Of a stretch of 64,000 nt of DNA, positions 14,727 through 24,182 are shown piece by piece (position 1 is the first letter of the stretch; each line of letters starts with the position of its first letter). The position numbers and the translations under genes were made by a program. Location: NCBI GenBank assembly GCA_002482885.1, contig DLGW01000009.1:62205-126204 (forward strand). Reading direction: 5' to 3'. Below the pieces are notes generated by a model that ran no database searches, was not told where the DNA came from, and saw nothing but the letters and a program-made list of their open reading frames with translations. The stretch comes from Flavobacteriaceae bacterium UBA7684 (lineage in GTDB: Bacteria > Bacteroidota > Bacteroidia > Flavobacteriales > Flavobacteriaceae).

Positions 14727-16292
14727 TTAGTTTGTTATTTCGTAAATAACTGGTGATGTCTTTTTTAACTTATAACCAGAACCACCAACTAAGTTAGCTT
14801 TAATTTCAGAAATTGTGATTTGCTCTCCCTTACCTGCTCTAGCTAAAGCAGACTTAGAACGGGCATCTAATTTATTACCTGTTACAACAATTGTTGGTTG
14901 TCCAGGAATTTTGATGTTAAATCCAGAAACACTTAATCCTAATTCAAAATCAAAATCTTCCAAAACAGCACCAATAGTTGAAGCTTCCAAACTTGATTTT
15001 GGCCCCTTGATAGTCCCTGTTTCACCACGGATTGAACCTTGTGGTGCAGGAATATCTTTTACACGAAATACTTTGTTATCAGTTACAACTCCGCTGTTAT
15101 TTGGTAATTTACCAGTAACATTAATCTTTAATTCTCTAGATTTCAAAGTAGTTACATCTAACATGTATTTACCTGATTGTGCAGTTTTAGATAAACCAGG
15201 AGCACTTGCACTAACATCGCTATCAGAAATACCTGCGAATGAAATAGTCATTGGGTTTTTAACTCCACGATAAACTACATTCATTTTATCCGCAGAAATA
15301 GTTGCAGAGTTCGGTTTAGGAACCACAACGTAATTTCCTTTAATAGCAATGGACACAATTGAATCTCCTTCTTTAAACTCAAATTTACCAGTAATATCAT
15401 GCTCACCTACAGAACCTGCACCAAAAGAGAATAAAGTTTGACCTGCTTGCATAGCTGACTCAGGTAAAGTGGCACCATTAACTGTTACACGGTGTGCTTT
15501 TAAGTTTGGATCTTTTTTACCTAAAATAATTTTCCCTTTTACTGCCTCTCCAGAGAAGAAAGTAGATTTTTCAGGAACTACAATTGCTTCAAAAGCAGAT
15601 AATGAAGCAGCTCTTTTTAATGACCCTTGGAACATCGCTGACATTACATCAGACTCCGTCATTTTAATATCTGCTTGTAATTGAGTCAATTTAGTAATAC
15701 TAGCAATTAAAGGAAATCCTTTATAATGATAATCCAAATATAATTTTTTGGCACCATCATTAGCTTTTATATCTCTTGTATTGAAACGTTCAACTACTTC
15801 TTTTTGAATGTCTGGTAAATCGTTAGCTAAAACCTTATTTACATTTTTAGCATAATCATTGATTTTTTTAACAAATTCATCACCTTTAGCAGTGTATTTG
15901 TCTCCACTAAACCAGTATTCATCAATAGCATCACCTTTATCTAAAGCTTCATAGGCATACTTACCATTTTCTTCTTTAGAAGCATCTTTTAAAAATTCTG
16001 CTTTTAATTTTTCAATATAAGTATTAAAATCAGTTGAAAGTGCTTTAATTTCATCTGCTTTCTTTTTCAAAGAAGCATAAGTCTTAGGTTGCTCAGTAGC
16101 TTTCTCGCCTAATTGTGTTAACAAATCGCCATTTCTGACATCGGCAGCTCTATTAGCAACTTCTAATTTTTCATTTAAAATACCAAAAGCGGACAAAACC
16201 TCTTTTGACATATTTAAGGCCAACATAGCGATGAAAACTAGATACATCAAGCTTATCATCTTCTGTCTTGGCGTCATTTCTCCTCCAGCCAT
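14727..16292 (-). CDS. gldM: T9SS/gliding motor protein GldM
   Basis: A 521-aa protein. It starts with the hallmark MAGGEMTPRQKMISLMYLVFIAMLALNMSKEVL, a single inner-membrane helix (about 10-30). A helical periplasmic region (35-220) is followed by immunoglobulin-like domains (225-515). GldM dimers span the periplasm and carry torque or energy from GldL to the GldK/N ring. It lies 31 bp after gldL. The full length fits the family (about 513-525 aa). Confidence 0.97.
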   Translation of the reverse strand: MAGGEMTPRQKMISLMYLVFIAMLALNMSKEVLSAFGILNEKLEVANRAADVRNGDLLTQLGEKATEQPKTYASLKKKADEIKALSTDFNTYIEKLKAEFLKDASKEENGKYAYEALDKGDAIDEYWFSGDKYTAKGDEFVKKINDYAKNVNKVLANDLPDIQKEVVERFNTRDIKANDGAKKLYLDYHYKGFPLIASITKLTQLQADIKMTESDVMSAMFQGSLKRAASLSAFEAIVVPEKSTFFSGEAVKGKIILGKKDPNLKAHRVTVNGATLPESAMQAGQTLFSFGAGSVGEHDITGKFEFKEGDSIVSIAIKGNYVVVPKPNSATISADKMNVVYRGVKNPMTISFAGISDSDVSASAPGLSKTAQSGKYMLDVTTLKSRELKINVTGKLPNNSGVVTDNKVFRVKDIPAPQGSIRGETGTIKGPKSSLEASTIGAVLEDFDFELGLSVSGFNIKIPGQPTIVVTGNKLDARSKSALARAGKGEQITISEIKANLVGGSGYKLKKTSPVIYEITN

Positions 16293-16323
16293 TATATACT
16301 ATTTAAAAGTTATCAATTAAAAA

Positions 16324-16968
16324 TTAAGCTCTAGAACCCATTGCAGACAACATACCACCGTAAACAGAGTTTAAAGATGATAAGTTAGTTGCTAATGCTT
16401 GCATTTGATCTTTCAATTTACCTGCATTTTCAGCAACTTCTTGATTAATCGCCGCATTTCTAGAAGCACTTTCTAATTGAATTTTGTATAAGCTATTCAA
16501 TGACTCCATTTGTGACGCAGCTAAAGACATTTCTTCGCTGTATTTTTTAGTGGCACCAACTGAATCAATAGTAGGGGAAATACTTTTTGCAGCCGATTCA
16601 AAACCTTTAATACTTTCGCTTAAGCTATTCATTAACTCAGCATCTACTTTAGCTTCTTTTAAAATACTATCTAATTTTTTAGATAATAAACCATCTGCAT
16701 CTTCATTATTTGAAGCTGAAGATTTTTTAACCTCTTTTGGTTTTGCTTCACCACCTGCTAACTCAGGATAAACTAATGTCCAATCCAATTTATGCGGAAT
16801 TGGTTCAAAAGCTGACAATCCAAAAATCAAAGCCTCTGTAGTTAAACCTACAATCAACATTAAACTAGCCCCTGGCCAGTGCATCAATTTAAAAAGCGCT
16901 CCAATAATAACGACAGCTGCTCCCATTCCATAAAGAAATGCCATTTGTTTTTCTCCTAAAATAGCCAT
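16324..16968 (-). CDS. gldL: T9SS/gliding motor protein GldL
   Basis: A 214-aa protein. Two N-terminal transmembrane helices (about 10-28 and 34-54) enclose the conserved KLMHWPGA turn; Glu45 in GLTTEALIFG corresponds to the intramembrane glutamate thought to conduct protons. The remainder is a cytoplasmic coiled coil (95-210). With GldM it forms the proton-driven motor of T9SS and gliding. It is second in the operon, 44 bp after gldK. Confidence 0.96.
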   Translation of the reverse strand: MAILGEKQMAFLYGMGAAVVIIGALFKLMHWPGASLMLIVGLTTEALIFGLSAFEPIPHKLDWTLVYPELAGGEAKPKEVKKSSASNNEDADGLLSKKLDSILKEAKVDAELMNSLSESIKGFESAAKSISPTIDSVGATKKYSEEMSLAASQMESLNSLYKIQLESASRNAAINQEVAENAGKLKDQMQALATNLSSLNSVYGGMLSAMGSRA

Positions 16969-17012
16969 AATTTAAAAGTGTTTAAAAAATTAATAAAATT
17001 AAAAAAGTTGAA

Positions 17013-18374
17013 TTATTTACCTGTTGTTTGACTTCCCATGTAATCTTGCACCGTACGGAAACCGATATAACTACGTGCGGAGTCAGAATATTCGTAATCT
17101 CTTGTACTTACTTGCATAAAGTAACCCACATCTTTCCAAGAACCTCCACGAATTACTTTTCGTTTGTTTTCTGTATCAGAAACACTTGGGTTCATCGTAG
17201 AAACATATTCATACGCATTGGGATCGTAAGCAGAAGCTGTCCATTCAGACACGTTCCCCGCCATATTGTACAAACCAAAACCGTTTTGAGAAAAAGCATT
17301 CGCCTCTACCGTATACAAAGCCCCATCTGCAGCATAATCCCCGCGATTAGGTTTAAAGTTAGCCAAATAGCACCCTCTTTCATTTTTAGCATAAATACCT
17401 CCCCAAGGGAAAGTTGCAGACGCTAAACCTCCACGAGCAGAATACTCCCACTCCGCCTCAGTTGGTAAACGGAAAAAATTAACGTGTTGTCTTCCTTTTT
17501 GTTTTTGATAAATATTTTTATACAAAGATCTCCAATTACAAAAAGCAGTTGCTTGAATCCAATTCACCCCTACCACAGGATATTGAGCATAGGCCTGATG
17601 CCATAAATAATCATTATGCATTGGCTCATTATAAGAATATGCAAAATCTTTAATCCAAGTAGTTGTATCTGGGTAAACTTTAACTTTTTCTCTTCTAATG
17701 AAATCCTTACGAGTTCCTTTTTTAGCTCTAGCCGCTGCTTGAATATCCATCCAAGCGTAATTGTAGATTAATTTAGAAACATCAATAGTTCTTAAACCAT
17801 TATACGCTTGATCAATAGAAAGATACATGGTATCCATTACCTCTGTATAATGCTCATCTGGATATTTTGAAGTATCCCAAATTAATTTGGTTTTTCTGTT
17901 TAATCTTCTTCCTGAATAAGGATCATCTGCTGAACCTAAACTATAATAATTTTCCCACATATACTTATCGTATGCAGACATTTTTTCAGGATCAGCATCT
18001 TTAAATGCAAATTCTCCAATACCACCAGAACCACTAACCAATCCTAACTCATCAGCAAAAATAGCTAAACGAGTACGAGTAATAGAGTCCTTCACCCATT
18101 CCACAAATTGCATGTATTCTGCATTAGTAATCTCAGTTTCATCCATATAAAAAGAACGAACTGTTACGGTTTTGGTAGGCGCTGTTTCTACATTAGCTAA
18201 ATCATCATCTGATTTACCCATAATATAAGCTCCCCCTGGTACCAAAGTCATCCCGTAGGGTTTTTGAGGATGCCATTTTTTGCCTTGGACTCCAACCAAC
18301 TCCCCTCTATCCCCTGAACCACAAGAGGTTAGGAAAACAGTTAAAAAAGCCGTTAAAGCAACTAATTTCTTCAT
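17013..18374 (-). CDS. gldK: T9SS/gliding lipoprotein GldK
   Basis: A 453-aa lipoprotein: signal peptide with lipobox LTSCGSG (Cys18 or so), then an FGE-sulfatase (formylglycine-enzyme-like) domain with MTLVPGGAYIMGKSDDD at about 42-58 and the C-terminal NMAGNVSEWTASAYDP...VIRGGSWKD signature. GldK forms the outer-membrane-linked ring with GldN; the enzyme fold is used structurally. First gene of the operon. A -7-like TATTTTTG lies on the minus strand at 18495-18488, about 115 bp upstream, without a clear TTG partner. Confidence 0.96.
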   Translation of the reverse strand: MKKLVALTAFLTVFLTSCGSGDRGELVGVQGKKWHPQKPYGMTLVPGGAYIMGKSDDDLANVETAPTKTVTVRSFYMDETEITNAEYMQFVEWVKDSITRTRLAIFADELGLVSGSGGIGEFAFKDADPEKMSAYDKYMWENYYSLGSADDPYSGRRLNRKTKLIWDTSKYPDEHYTEVMDTMYLSIDQAYNGLRTIDVSKLIYNYAWMDIQAAARAKKGTRKDFIRREKVKVYPDTTTWIKDFAYSYNEPMHNDYLWHQAYAQYPVVGVNWIQATAFCNWRSLYKNIYQKQKGRQHVNFFRLPTEAEWEYSARGGLASATFPWGGIYAKNERGCYLANFKPNRGDYAADGALYTVEANAFSQNGFGLYNMAGNVSEWTASAYDPNAYEYVSTMNPSVSDTENKRKVIRGGSWKDVGYFMQVSTRDYEYSDSARSYIGFRTVQDYMGSQTTGK

Positions 18375-18529
18375 ATAGTTCGGAATTATTAGTATATTCT
18401 CATTTTAAGAGCGTAAACCTATTTAATAATTTTTTAATAACCAATTTTTTTTTACTAAATTTTAATTTTAATATACGTGCTAACCTACAAAAATAGAGGC
18501 TTTACAGATTTTAATACTATAAAAAACAT

Positions 18530-19681
18530 TTAAACAATGTTCTTTCTATAGGCTTTCCACCATCTTTCAGGAATCTCATTCTTACAAGCATTCATATAAT
18601 CATTGTGGCTGCAAGGCAATAATGAATTTGTTTGCAACTTACCTACTTTGTTTTCATAAGATGGTATTTGAATCCACCATCTATCGGTTTTATCACTTTT
18701 AAAAAACACCAATTCCATATCCTCAATCAAAACGGTATATTTTAAATAATTCTCGCGACTACCAAAAGGATACTCGTTAGATCTAAAATTTACACCTTCG
18801 ATAAAATACCATATCATTTGAGCAATTAAAGCGGCTTCTGATTCTAAATTATGATGATTAAATATTCCAAACACCGAAACCTTATCGCTTATACCCGCAT
18901 ATCTGGCTAATGAACAAATTTCTTTGCCATTAAACCCATTAGGAACAAACGGACTAAAACTACCCGTATCTGATGATTTAACTGATTGTAAATCTACACT
19001 AACTAAATCAGAATCCCTAAGTACTGGCTCAGCTAATGAAATATCACTTGATAATTCTCCTAAACGATAGGCATCAAAGAATAAACTATCCATCAAATCT
19101 ATCTCGTACTGAGAATTGTAATACGTTTGATAACCTAGATTGCTAAAATTGAATAAATTATTAGGCTCGTCTACAATAATCTTACTTAAATAAGAAGTTG
19201 TGGTATATTCCTCTACCTCATTTCCAAAATCAAAAGAACTATCAATCACCGCCACATTAACCATTTGTTCTACCAAATCATACGAACGATACAACGCATA
19301 GGTAAGGTCTTGAGACCCACCCACTACAATGGGTATGATTTTATTTTTTAATAAATCGGCAACGATTTCTTTAACTAAATAATAGGTATCTGTAATAGAT
19401 GCACCTTTATTAATATTTCCTAAATCGGCAATTCTTAATTCCCAGTTTCCTAAAAACAGTTGATACAATTGCTTTCTGAATTTAATCAAATCGGAATCTT
19501 CCGAGAAGTTAAGGTTTCCTCGGTTGTCAGAAATGCCAATTATAACAACTTTAACTTCTTTTAATTCTGGGAATTGCTTGGGAGTATGCAAAACAACCTG
19601 TCTACCGAATGCCAATGGTGGCAACGTGTTTACATAAGTAACTAATTCTGGGTGAATGGGCTGTAAAAATTCGTACGCCAT
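18530..19681 (-). CDS. Arginase/formimidoylglutamase-fold protein, probably metal-free
   Basis: A 383-aa soluble protein with the ureohydrolase fold. The three metal motifs are degraded: GGDHS reads GGSQD, DAHxD reads DSSFD (residues about 146-150), and the SxDxDxxDP box reads SVDLQSVKSSD. The His ligands and one Asp are missing, so Mn-dependent hydrolysis of arginine, agmatine or formiminoglutamate is unlikely. Its ATG overlaps the topA stop by one base, so the two are coupled. Annotators often call this family formimidoylglutamase; I infer a pseudoenzyme or structural role, unknown, perhaps linked to topoisomerase I by the operon. Confidence 0.8.
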   Translation of the reverse strand: MAYEFLQPIHPELVTYVNTLPPLAFGRQVVLHTPKQFPELKEVKVVIIGISDNRGNLNFSEDSDLIKFRKQLYQLFLGNWELRIADLGNINKGASITDTYYLVKEIVADLLKNKIIPIVVGGSQDLTYALYRSYDLVEQMVNVAVIDSSFDFGNEVEEYTTTSYLSKIIVDEPNNLFNFSNLGYQTYYNSQYEIDLMDSLFFDAYRLGELSSDISLAEPVLRDSDLVSVDLQSVKSSDTGSFSPFVPNGFNGKEICSLARYAGISDKVSVFGIFNHHNLESEAALIAQMIWYFIEGVNFRSNEYPFGSRENYLKYTVLIEDMELVFFKSDKTDRWWIQIPSYENKVGKLQTNSLLPCSHNDYMNACKNEIPERWWKAYRKNIV

Positions 19682-22176
19682 TAATTACTTGCTTTTGTTT
19701 TAGTAGTCGTTTTTTTTACTGGTGTTTTTTTTGCTGGTGTTTTGGAAGCAATAATTTCCTGAGCTTTTTCCAACGTTAAACCTTCGGCATCAAAATCTTT
19801 ATTAAGCTCTATTTTCATCTTGCCTTTCAAAATTACAAATTTACCCCAACGAGCGCGCTCTACTTTTATTCCTTCTTTAACCCAGTTATGAACAATTTTA
19901 TCTTCGTCTTTTTTTAATTTTTCTTCAATAAGTGACTCTATATCACTTTGACTAAGATGGTCAAAATCATACTTTTTACTTACATTAATGAATAAACTAT
20001 TCCATTTAATAAAAGGCCCAAAACGTCCTACTCCTTTTTGTACTGGTAAATTTTGATAGATACCTATTGGAGCATCCGCTTTATTTTTTTCTTGAATTAA
20101 TTCTTGCGCTCTTTCTAAAGTTATTTTTAAAGGATCTTCTCCTTTAGGTAAAGAAATAAATGTTTTACCAAATCTTACATAAGGTCCAAAACGACCGTTG
20201 TTTACCTCAACATCTTCTCCATTATACTCTCCTAAACTTCTTGGCAACAAAAACAAGGACAAAACCTCATCTAGAGTAATCGTTCCTATATTTTGCTCGG
20301 TAAGTAGACTGGCAAATTGTTTATTTTCATCTTCTGCATCCCCAATTTGTGCCATAGGTCCGAATTTACCCAAACGAACAGAAACCGGTTTACCCGACTT
20401 AGGATCGGTTCCCAAAATTCTTTCTCCATTTTCTCTTTCGGCAGTAGTTTCTACTCTAGAAACATTAGGATGGAAACGATTATAAAAATCATGCATCATT
20501 TTAGTCCAATCTTCATTCCCCGCGGCAATTTCATCGAAATCTTGTTCAACTTTTGCGGTAAAATGATAATCTAAAATTGACTCAAAATTCTTAACTAAGA
20601 AATCGTTTACGATAGTTCCAATATCGGTAGGCACTAACTTTCCTTTATCTGAACCTGTATTTTCAGTCAATTGCTCAGATTTAATTTGATTTTGTAACAG
20701 ACTTATCTTAATATACTTTCTTTCTTGCCCTTCAAAACTTCCCTTTTCTACATACTTTCTATTGATAATCGTAGAAATGGTGGGCGCATAAGTTGATGGA
20801 CGTCCGATACCTAATTCTTCTAATTTTTTCACCAAAGAGGCTTCGGTGTATCTAGAAGATGGTCTAGAAAAACGTTGAGTTGCAGTGATTAATTGCGCTT
20901 GTAAAGCTTCTTTAACTTTTAATGCAGGAAGCATTCCTTCTTGTTCTTCCTCTTCATCATCGTGCCCTTCTAAATAAACTTTTAAAAATCCTTCGAATTG
21001 AATTACTTCTCCGGTGGTACTAAACAACTCGGAATGTTTATCCGAAGCTATTTTAACTGTGGTACGTTCCAATAACGCATCGCTCATTTGCGAGGCTAAT
21101 GTTCTTTTCCAAATCAAATCATATAAACGGGCTTGATCACGGTCGATATTTACACTATGACGAGACATATCGGTAGGACGAATCGCCTCATGTGCCTCTT
21201 GCGCTCCTTTGCTTTTGGTTACAAAATTACGAGGCTTGCTGTATTCTTTTCCATAAGAACGAATAATTTCTGCCTGAGCAGCTTCTGTAGCGTCTTTAGA
21301 CAAGTTTACGCTATCAGTTCTCATATAAGTAATTAATCCCGACTCATATAATCTTTGGGCTAATTGCATGGTAATTCCTACGGGGAAATATAATTTACGC
21401 GCCGCCTCTTGTTGTAAAGTTGAAGTGGTAAAAGGTGCAGCAGGTGTTTTTTTGGTCGGTTTAGTTTCTAAATCCGCTACTTTAAATTGCGCGCCTATAT
21501 TCTTTTTAAGAAAATCTTCTGCCTGTGCTTGAGAGCTAAAATTTTTGGATAACTTCGCTTTTACGACTTTTCCATTAACGGTAACAAACTCGGCTGAAAC
21601 TACAAAAGAAGGTTCTGATTGAAAAGTTTGAATTTCTCTTTCTTTTTCTACAATTAAACGAACTGCTACGGATTGAACCCTACCCGCAGAAAGTCCACTT
21701 TTTACTTTTTTCCATAGAACTGGAGAAAGCTCATATCCTACCAAACGATCCAATACTCTACGTGCTTGTTGAGCATTCACTAAATTATAATCTATACCTC
21801 TGGGGTTTTCAATCGCTTTTTGAATGGCCGATTTGGTAATCTCGTGAAAAACAATACGTTTAGTTTTTTCAGGATTTAATTTTAACTCTTCTGCCAAATG
21901 CCAAGAAATCGCTTCTCCTTCGCGATCTTCATCGGAAGCCAACCAAACCATTTCGGCATTCTTAGATAAATCCTTTAGTTTTTTAACTAACGCCTTTTTA
22001 TCTGGCGAAACTTCGTATTTAGGTTTAAAGCCATTTAATACATCTACTCCTATTTCTTTGGAAGGTAAATCCGCTATATGACCAAAGCTAGATTCTACTT
22101 GAAAATCCTTACCTAAAAACTTTTCTATCGTTTTTGCCTTAGCAGGTGACTCTACGATTACGAGGTTTTTTGCCAT
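19681..22176 (-). CDS. topA: DNA topoisomerase I (type IA)
   Basis: 831 aa from the ATG at 22176, which gives the standard MAKNLVIVESPAKAKTIEKFLG TOPRIM start; the frame extends to a TTG at 22197. The TOPRIM acidic motif DEDREGEA lies near residue 78, and the catalytic Tyr is in ESGLITYMRTDS (about 287). Instead of zinc fingers the C-terminus has repeated G-x-F/W-G-x-F/Y units (GRFGPYVRFG, GRFGPFIKW, RWGKFVILKG) and a Lys/Thr/Ala-rich tail. It relaxes negative supercoils by a single-strand break. Promoter at 22195-22223. Confidence 0.97.
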   Translation of the reverse strand: MAKNLVIVESPAKAKTIEKFLGKDFQVESSFGHIADLPSKEIGVDVLNGFKPKYEVSPDKKALVKKLKDLSKNAEMVWLASDEDREGEAISWHLAEELKLNPEKTKRIVFHEITKSAIQKAIENPRGIDYNLVNAQQARRVLDRLVGYELSPVLWKKVKSGLSAGRVQSVAVRLIVEKEREIQTFQSEPSFVVSAEFVTVNGKVVKAKLSKNFSSQAQAEDFLKKNIGAQFKVADLETKPTKKTPAAPFTTSTLQQEAARKLYFPVGITMQLAQRLYESGLITYMRTDSVNLSKDATEAAQAEIIRSYGKEYSKPRNFVTKSKGAQEAHEAIRPTDMSRHSVNIDRDQARLYDLIWKRTLASQMSDALLERTTVKIASDKHSELFSTTGEVIQFEGFLKVYLEGHDDEEEEQEGMLPALKVKEALQAQLITATQRFSRPSSRYTEASLVKKLEELGIGRPSTYAPTISTIINRKYVEKGSFEGQERKYIKISLLQNQIKSEQLTENTGSDKGKLVPTDIGTIVNDFLVKNFESILDYHFTAKVEQDFDEIAAGNEDWTKMMHDFYNRFHPNVSRVETTAERENGERILGTDPKSGKPVSVRLGKFGPMAQIGDAEDENKQFASLLTEQNIGTITLDEVLSLFLLPRSLGEYNGEDVEVNNGRFGPYVRFGKTFISLPKGEDPLKITLERAQELIQEKNKADAPIGIYQNLPVQKGVGRFGPFIKWNSLFINVSKKYDFDHLSQSDIESLIEEKLKKDEDKIVHNWVKEGIKVERARWGKFVILKGKMKIELNKDFDAEGLTLEKAQEIIASKTPAKKTPVKKTTTKTKASN

Positions 22177-22194
22177 TCTATAAAATTTGATTGA

Positions 22195-22223
22195 CAAAAG
22201 TATAGGTTTTTTATATAATTCAA
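22195..22223 (-). promoter_or_regulatory. Promoter of topA
   Basis: On the minus strand TTG (22223-22221), 18 bp, then TACTTTTG (22202-22195) match the Bacteroidota consensus; the ATG at 22176 lies 18 bp beyond. Confidence 0.65.
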
Positions 22224-22423
22224 CGTTTTGATTTTTTTAACATAAAAATAATTTTAAACAAATGATTATCAAATACTTAAAATCAAAAAAAGAAATACCG
22301 ACATCTAATTAAAAAAATGCAAATGAGATAAATAAATACCAATCACAACCTTTAATTAACCTTTTACACACCTATTATTAATATGTATTCACATTAAATA
22401 TGATACTAATTATAAAGGTATAT

Positions 22424-22453
22424 TTGAATCTATGGGTTTTACAAGTATCTTTG
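22424..22453 (+). promoter_or_regulatory. Promoter of purKE
   Basis: TTG (22424-22426), 19 bp, TATCTTTG (22446-22453), followed by the purK ATG at 22476. The remaining intergenic sequence (22224-22423) is AT-rich and shows no further structure. No purine riboswitch was recognised. Confidence 0.7.
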
Positions 22454-22475
22454 ACGACTTAAAAATCATGTGCTG

Positions 22476-23627
22476 ATGAATTACTTTTCTTCTGATTTTA
22501 AATTAGGCATTTTAGGTGGTGGTCAATTGGGTAAAATGATGTTATATGATGCTCGAAAATTTGACATTCAAACTTATATTTTAGACCCAAGTAATGAAGC
22601 GCCTTGTAAAATAGGCTGTAATCATTTTACGCAGGGTAATTTAATGGATTTTGAAACAGTTTACCAGTTCGGAAAAAAGGTTGATGTACTTACGTTCGAG
22701 ATTGAACACGTAAATGTAGAGGCATTAGAGAAACTAGAATCCGAAGGCGTAAAAGTGTATCCATCATCCAAAACATTAAAACAAATTCAAAACAAAGGAA
22801 TTCAAAAAGAATTTTACCAACAGAAGAATTTACCCACTGCTCCTTTTAAAAAATTCGATTCCCTTTCGGAACTAGAAACAGCCATTAATAACCAATCGGT
22901 TGCTTTACCTTTTGTCTGGAAAAGCACTTGTTTTGGATACGATGGAAACGGAGTAAAAATAATTAGACAAATCGCTGACTTACAAAACTTACCCACAGGT
23001 GAATGTATTGCAGAAAACTTAGTGCCTTTTAAAAATGAATTGGCAGTAATTGTGGTAAGAAATCCTAAAGGAGCAATTAAAACTTATCCTGTGGTGGAAA
23101 TGGAATTTCATCCAGAAGCCAATCAAGTGGAATACGTAATATGCCCCGCAAGAATTGACGATAAAATAGCCGAAAAAGCCAGAGAAATTGCTCTAAAAAC
23201 TTCAGAAGCCTTTGAACACGTTGGTTTACTAGCGGTAGAAATGTTTCAAACACATGATGACGAAATTCTAATTAACGAAGTCGCACCCAGACCTCATAAT
23301 TCTGGACATTACAGCATTGAAGCTAGTTATACTTCGCAATTTGAAAATCATTTACGCGCCATTTTAAACTTACCTTTAGGTAATACCGATAGCAAAGTAG
23401 CAGGAATCATGGTAAATTTAGTCGGTGCAGAAGGTTATTCTGGCAACGTAGTTTATGAAAATATAGAAACTATTTTAAGTTGGAACGGAGTTACCCCGCA
23501 TATATATGGTAAAAAAGAAACTCGTCCGTTCCGAAAAATGGGACACGTTACTATTGTAAATGAAAATATTGACGAAGCAAGAAGAATTGCTCAAGAAGTA
23601 AAAAACACTATTAAAGTAATTTCATAA
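22476..23627 (+). CDS. purK: N5-carboxyaminoimidazole ribonucleotide synthase
   Basis: 383 aa from the ATG at 22476; a GTG at 22470 is in frame but too close to the promoter. N-terminal GILGGGQLGKMM is the preATP-grasp nucleotide-binding loop; the ATP-grasp core has LPFVWKSTCFGYDGNGVK (about 145-162) and the metal-binding NEVAPRPHNSGHYSIEA signature (about 267-283). It converts AIR, ATP and bicarbonate to N5-CAIR in purine synthesis. It lies 9 bp before purE in the same operon. Confidence 0.97.
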   Translation: MNYFSSDFKLGILGGGQLGKMMLYDARKFDIQTYILDPSNEAPCKIGCNHFTQGNLMDFETVYQFGKKVDVLTFEIEHVNVEALEKLESEGVKVYPSSKTLKQIQNKGIQKEFYQQKNLPTAPFKKFDSLSELETAINNQSVALPFVWKSTCFGYDGNGVKIIRQIADLQNLPTGECIAENLVPFKNELAVIVVRNPKGAIKTYPVVEMEFHPEANQVEYVICPARIDDKIAEKAREIALKTSEAFEHVGLLAVEMFQTHDDEILINEVAPRPHNSGHYSIEASYTSQFENHLRAILNLPLGNTDSKVAGIMVNLVGAEGYSGNVVYENIETILSWNGVTPHIYGKKETRPFRKMGHVTIVNENIDEARRIAQEVKNTIKVIS

Positions 23628-23636
23628 ATAAAAATC

Positions 23637-24119
23637 ATGAAAGTAGCCGTAATCATGGGAAGCATATCAGATATGCCTGTAATGCAAGAAGCCATTGACA
23701 TCTTAAAAGGGTTCGATATTGAGGTTTTAGTAGACATTGTTTCTGCCCACCGAACTCCAGAAAAATTATTCGATTTTAGTCAAAATGCGCACACCCGAGG
23801 GATTTCTGTTATTATTGCAGGTGCTGGTGGAGCGGCTCATTTACCAGGAATGGTGGCTTCGATGTCTCCGTTACCTGTAATTGGTGTTCCTGTAAAATCA
23901 AGTAATTCTATTGATGGTTGGGATAGCGTGCTTTCAATATTACAAATGCCCGGTGGAGTACCCGTAGCTACCGTAGCTTTGAATGGCGCTAAAAATGCGG
24001 GCATCTTAGCCGCACAAATCATCGGGAGCCACGACAAATGTGTTCTAGATAAAATCATCGCTTATAAAGAAGGTTTAAAACAAACCGTTTTAAAAGCTTC
24101 GGAAAACTTAAATAAATAA
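23637..24119 (+). CDS. purE: N5-CAIR mutase (PurE class I)
   Basis: A 160-aa protein. MGSISDMPVMQEA holds the substrate-binding Ser-Asp, SAHRTPEKL the catalytic His and Arg, and GAGGAAHLPGMVAS the glycine-rich loop. The length is typical of class I PurE. It moves the carboxylate of N5-CAIR to give CAIR, directly after PurK. It ends before a strong terminator. Confidence 0.97.
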   Translation: MKVAVIMGSISDMPVMQEAIDILKGFDIEVLVDIVSAHRTPEKLFDFSQNAHTRGISVIIAGAGGAAHLPGMVASMSPLPVIGVPVKSSNSIDGWDSVLSILQMPGGVPVATVALNGAKNAGILAAQIIGSHDKCVLDKIIAYKEGLKQTVLKASENLNK

Positions 24120-24124
24120 AAACA

Positions 24125-24153
24125 AAAACGAGGTAAATATTACCTCGTTTTTT
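24125..24153 (+). terminator. Terminator of purKE
   Basis: AAAACGAGGTAA (24125-24136) and TTACCTCGTTTT (24140-24151) form a 12-bp stem with a 3-nt loop and a T run. It probably also ends hppA from the other side. Confidence 0.88.
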
Positions 24154-24182
24154 ATTTCAACTATAACAGGATTTATAAAAAA

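Noticed and set aside
14815..15273. 152-codon plus-strand frame within gldM
   Set aside because: Exact shadow of gldM, whose minus-strand protein is clearly real.
22224..22423. Purine riboswitch upstream of purK
   Set aside because: The sequence is AT-rich with no stem set resembling a purine or other known aptamer, and a standard promoter lies downstream of it.
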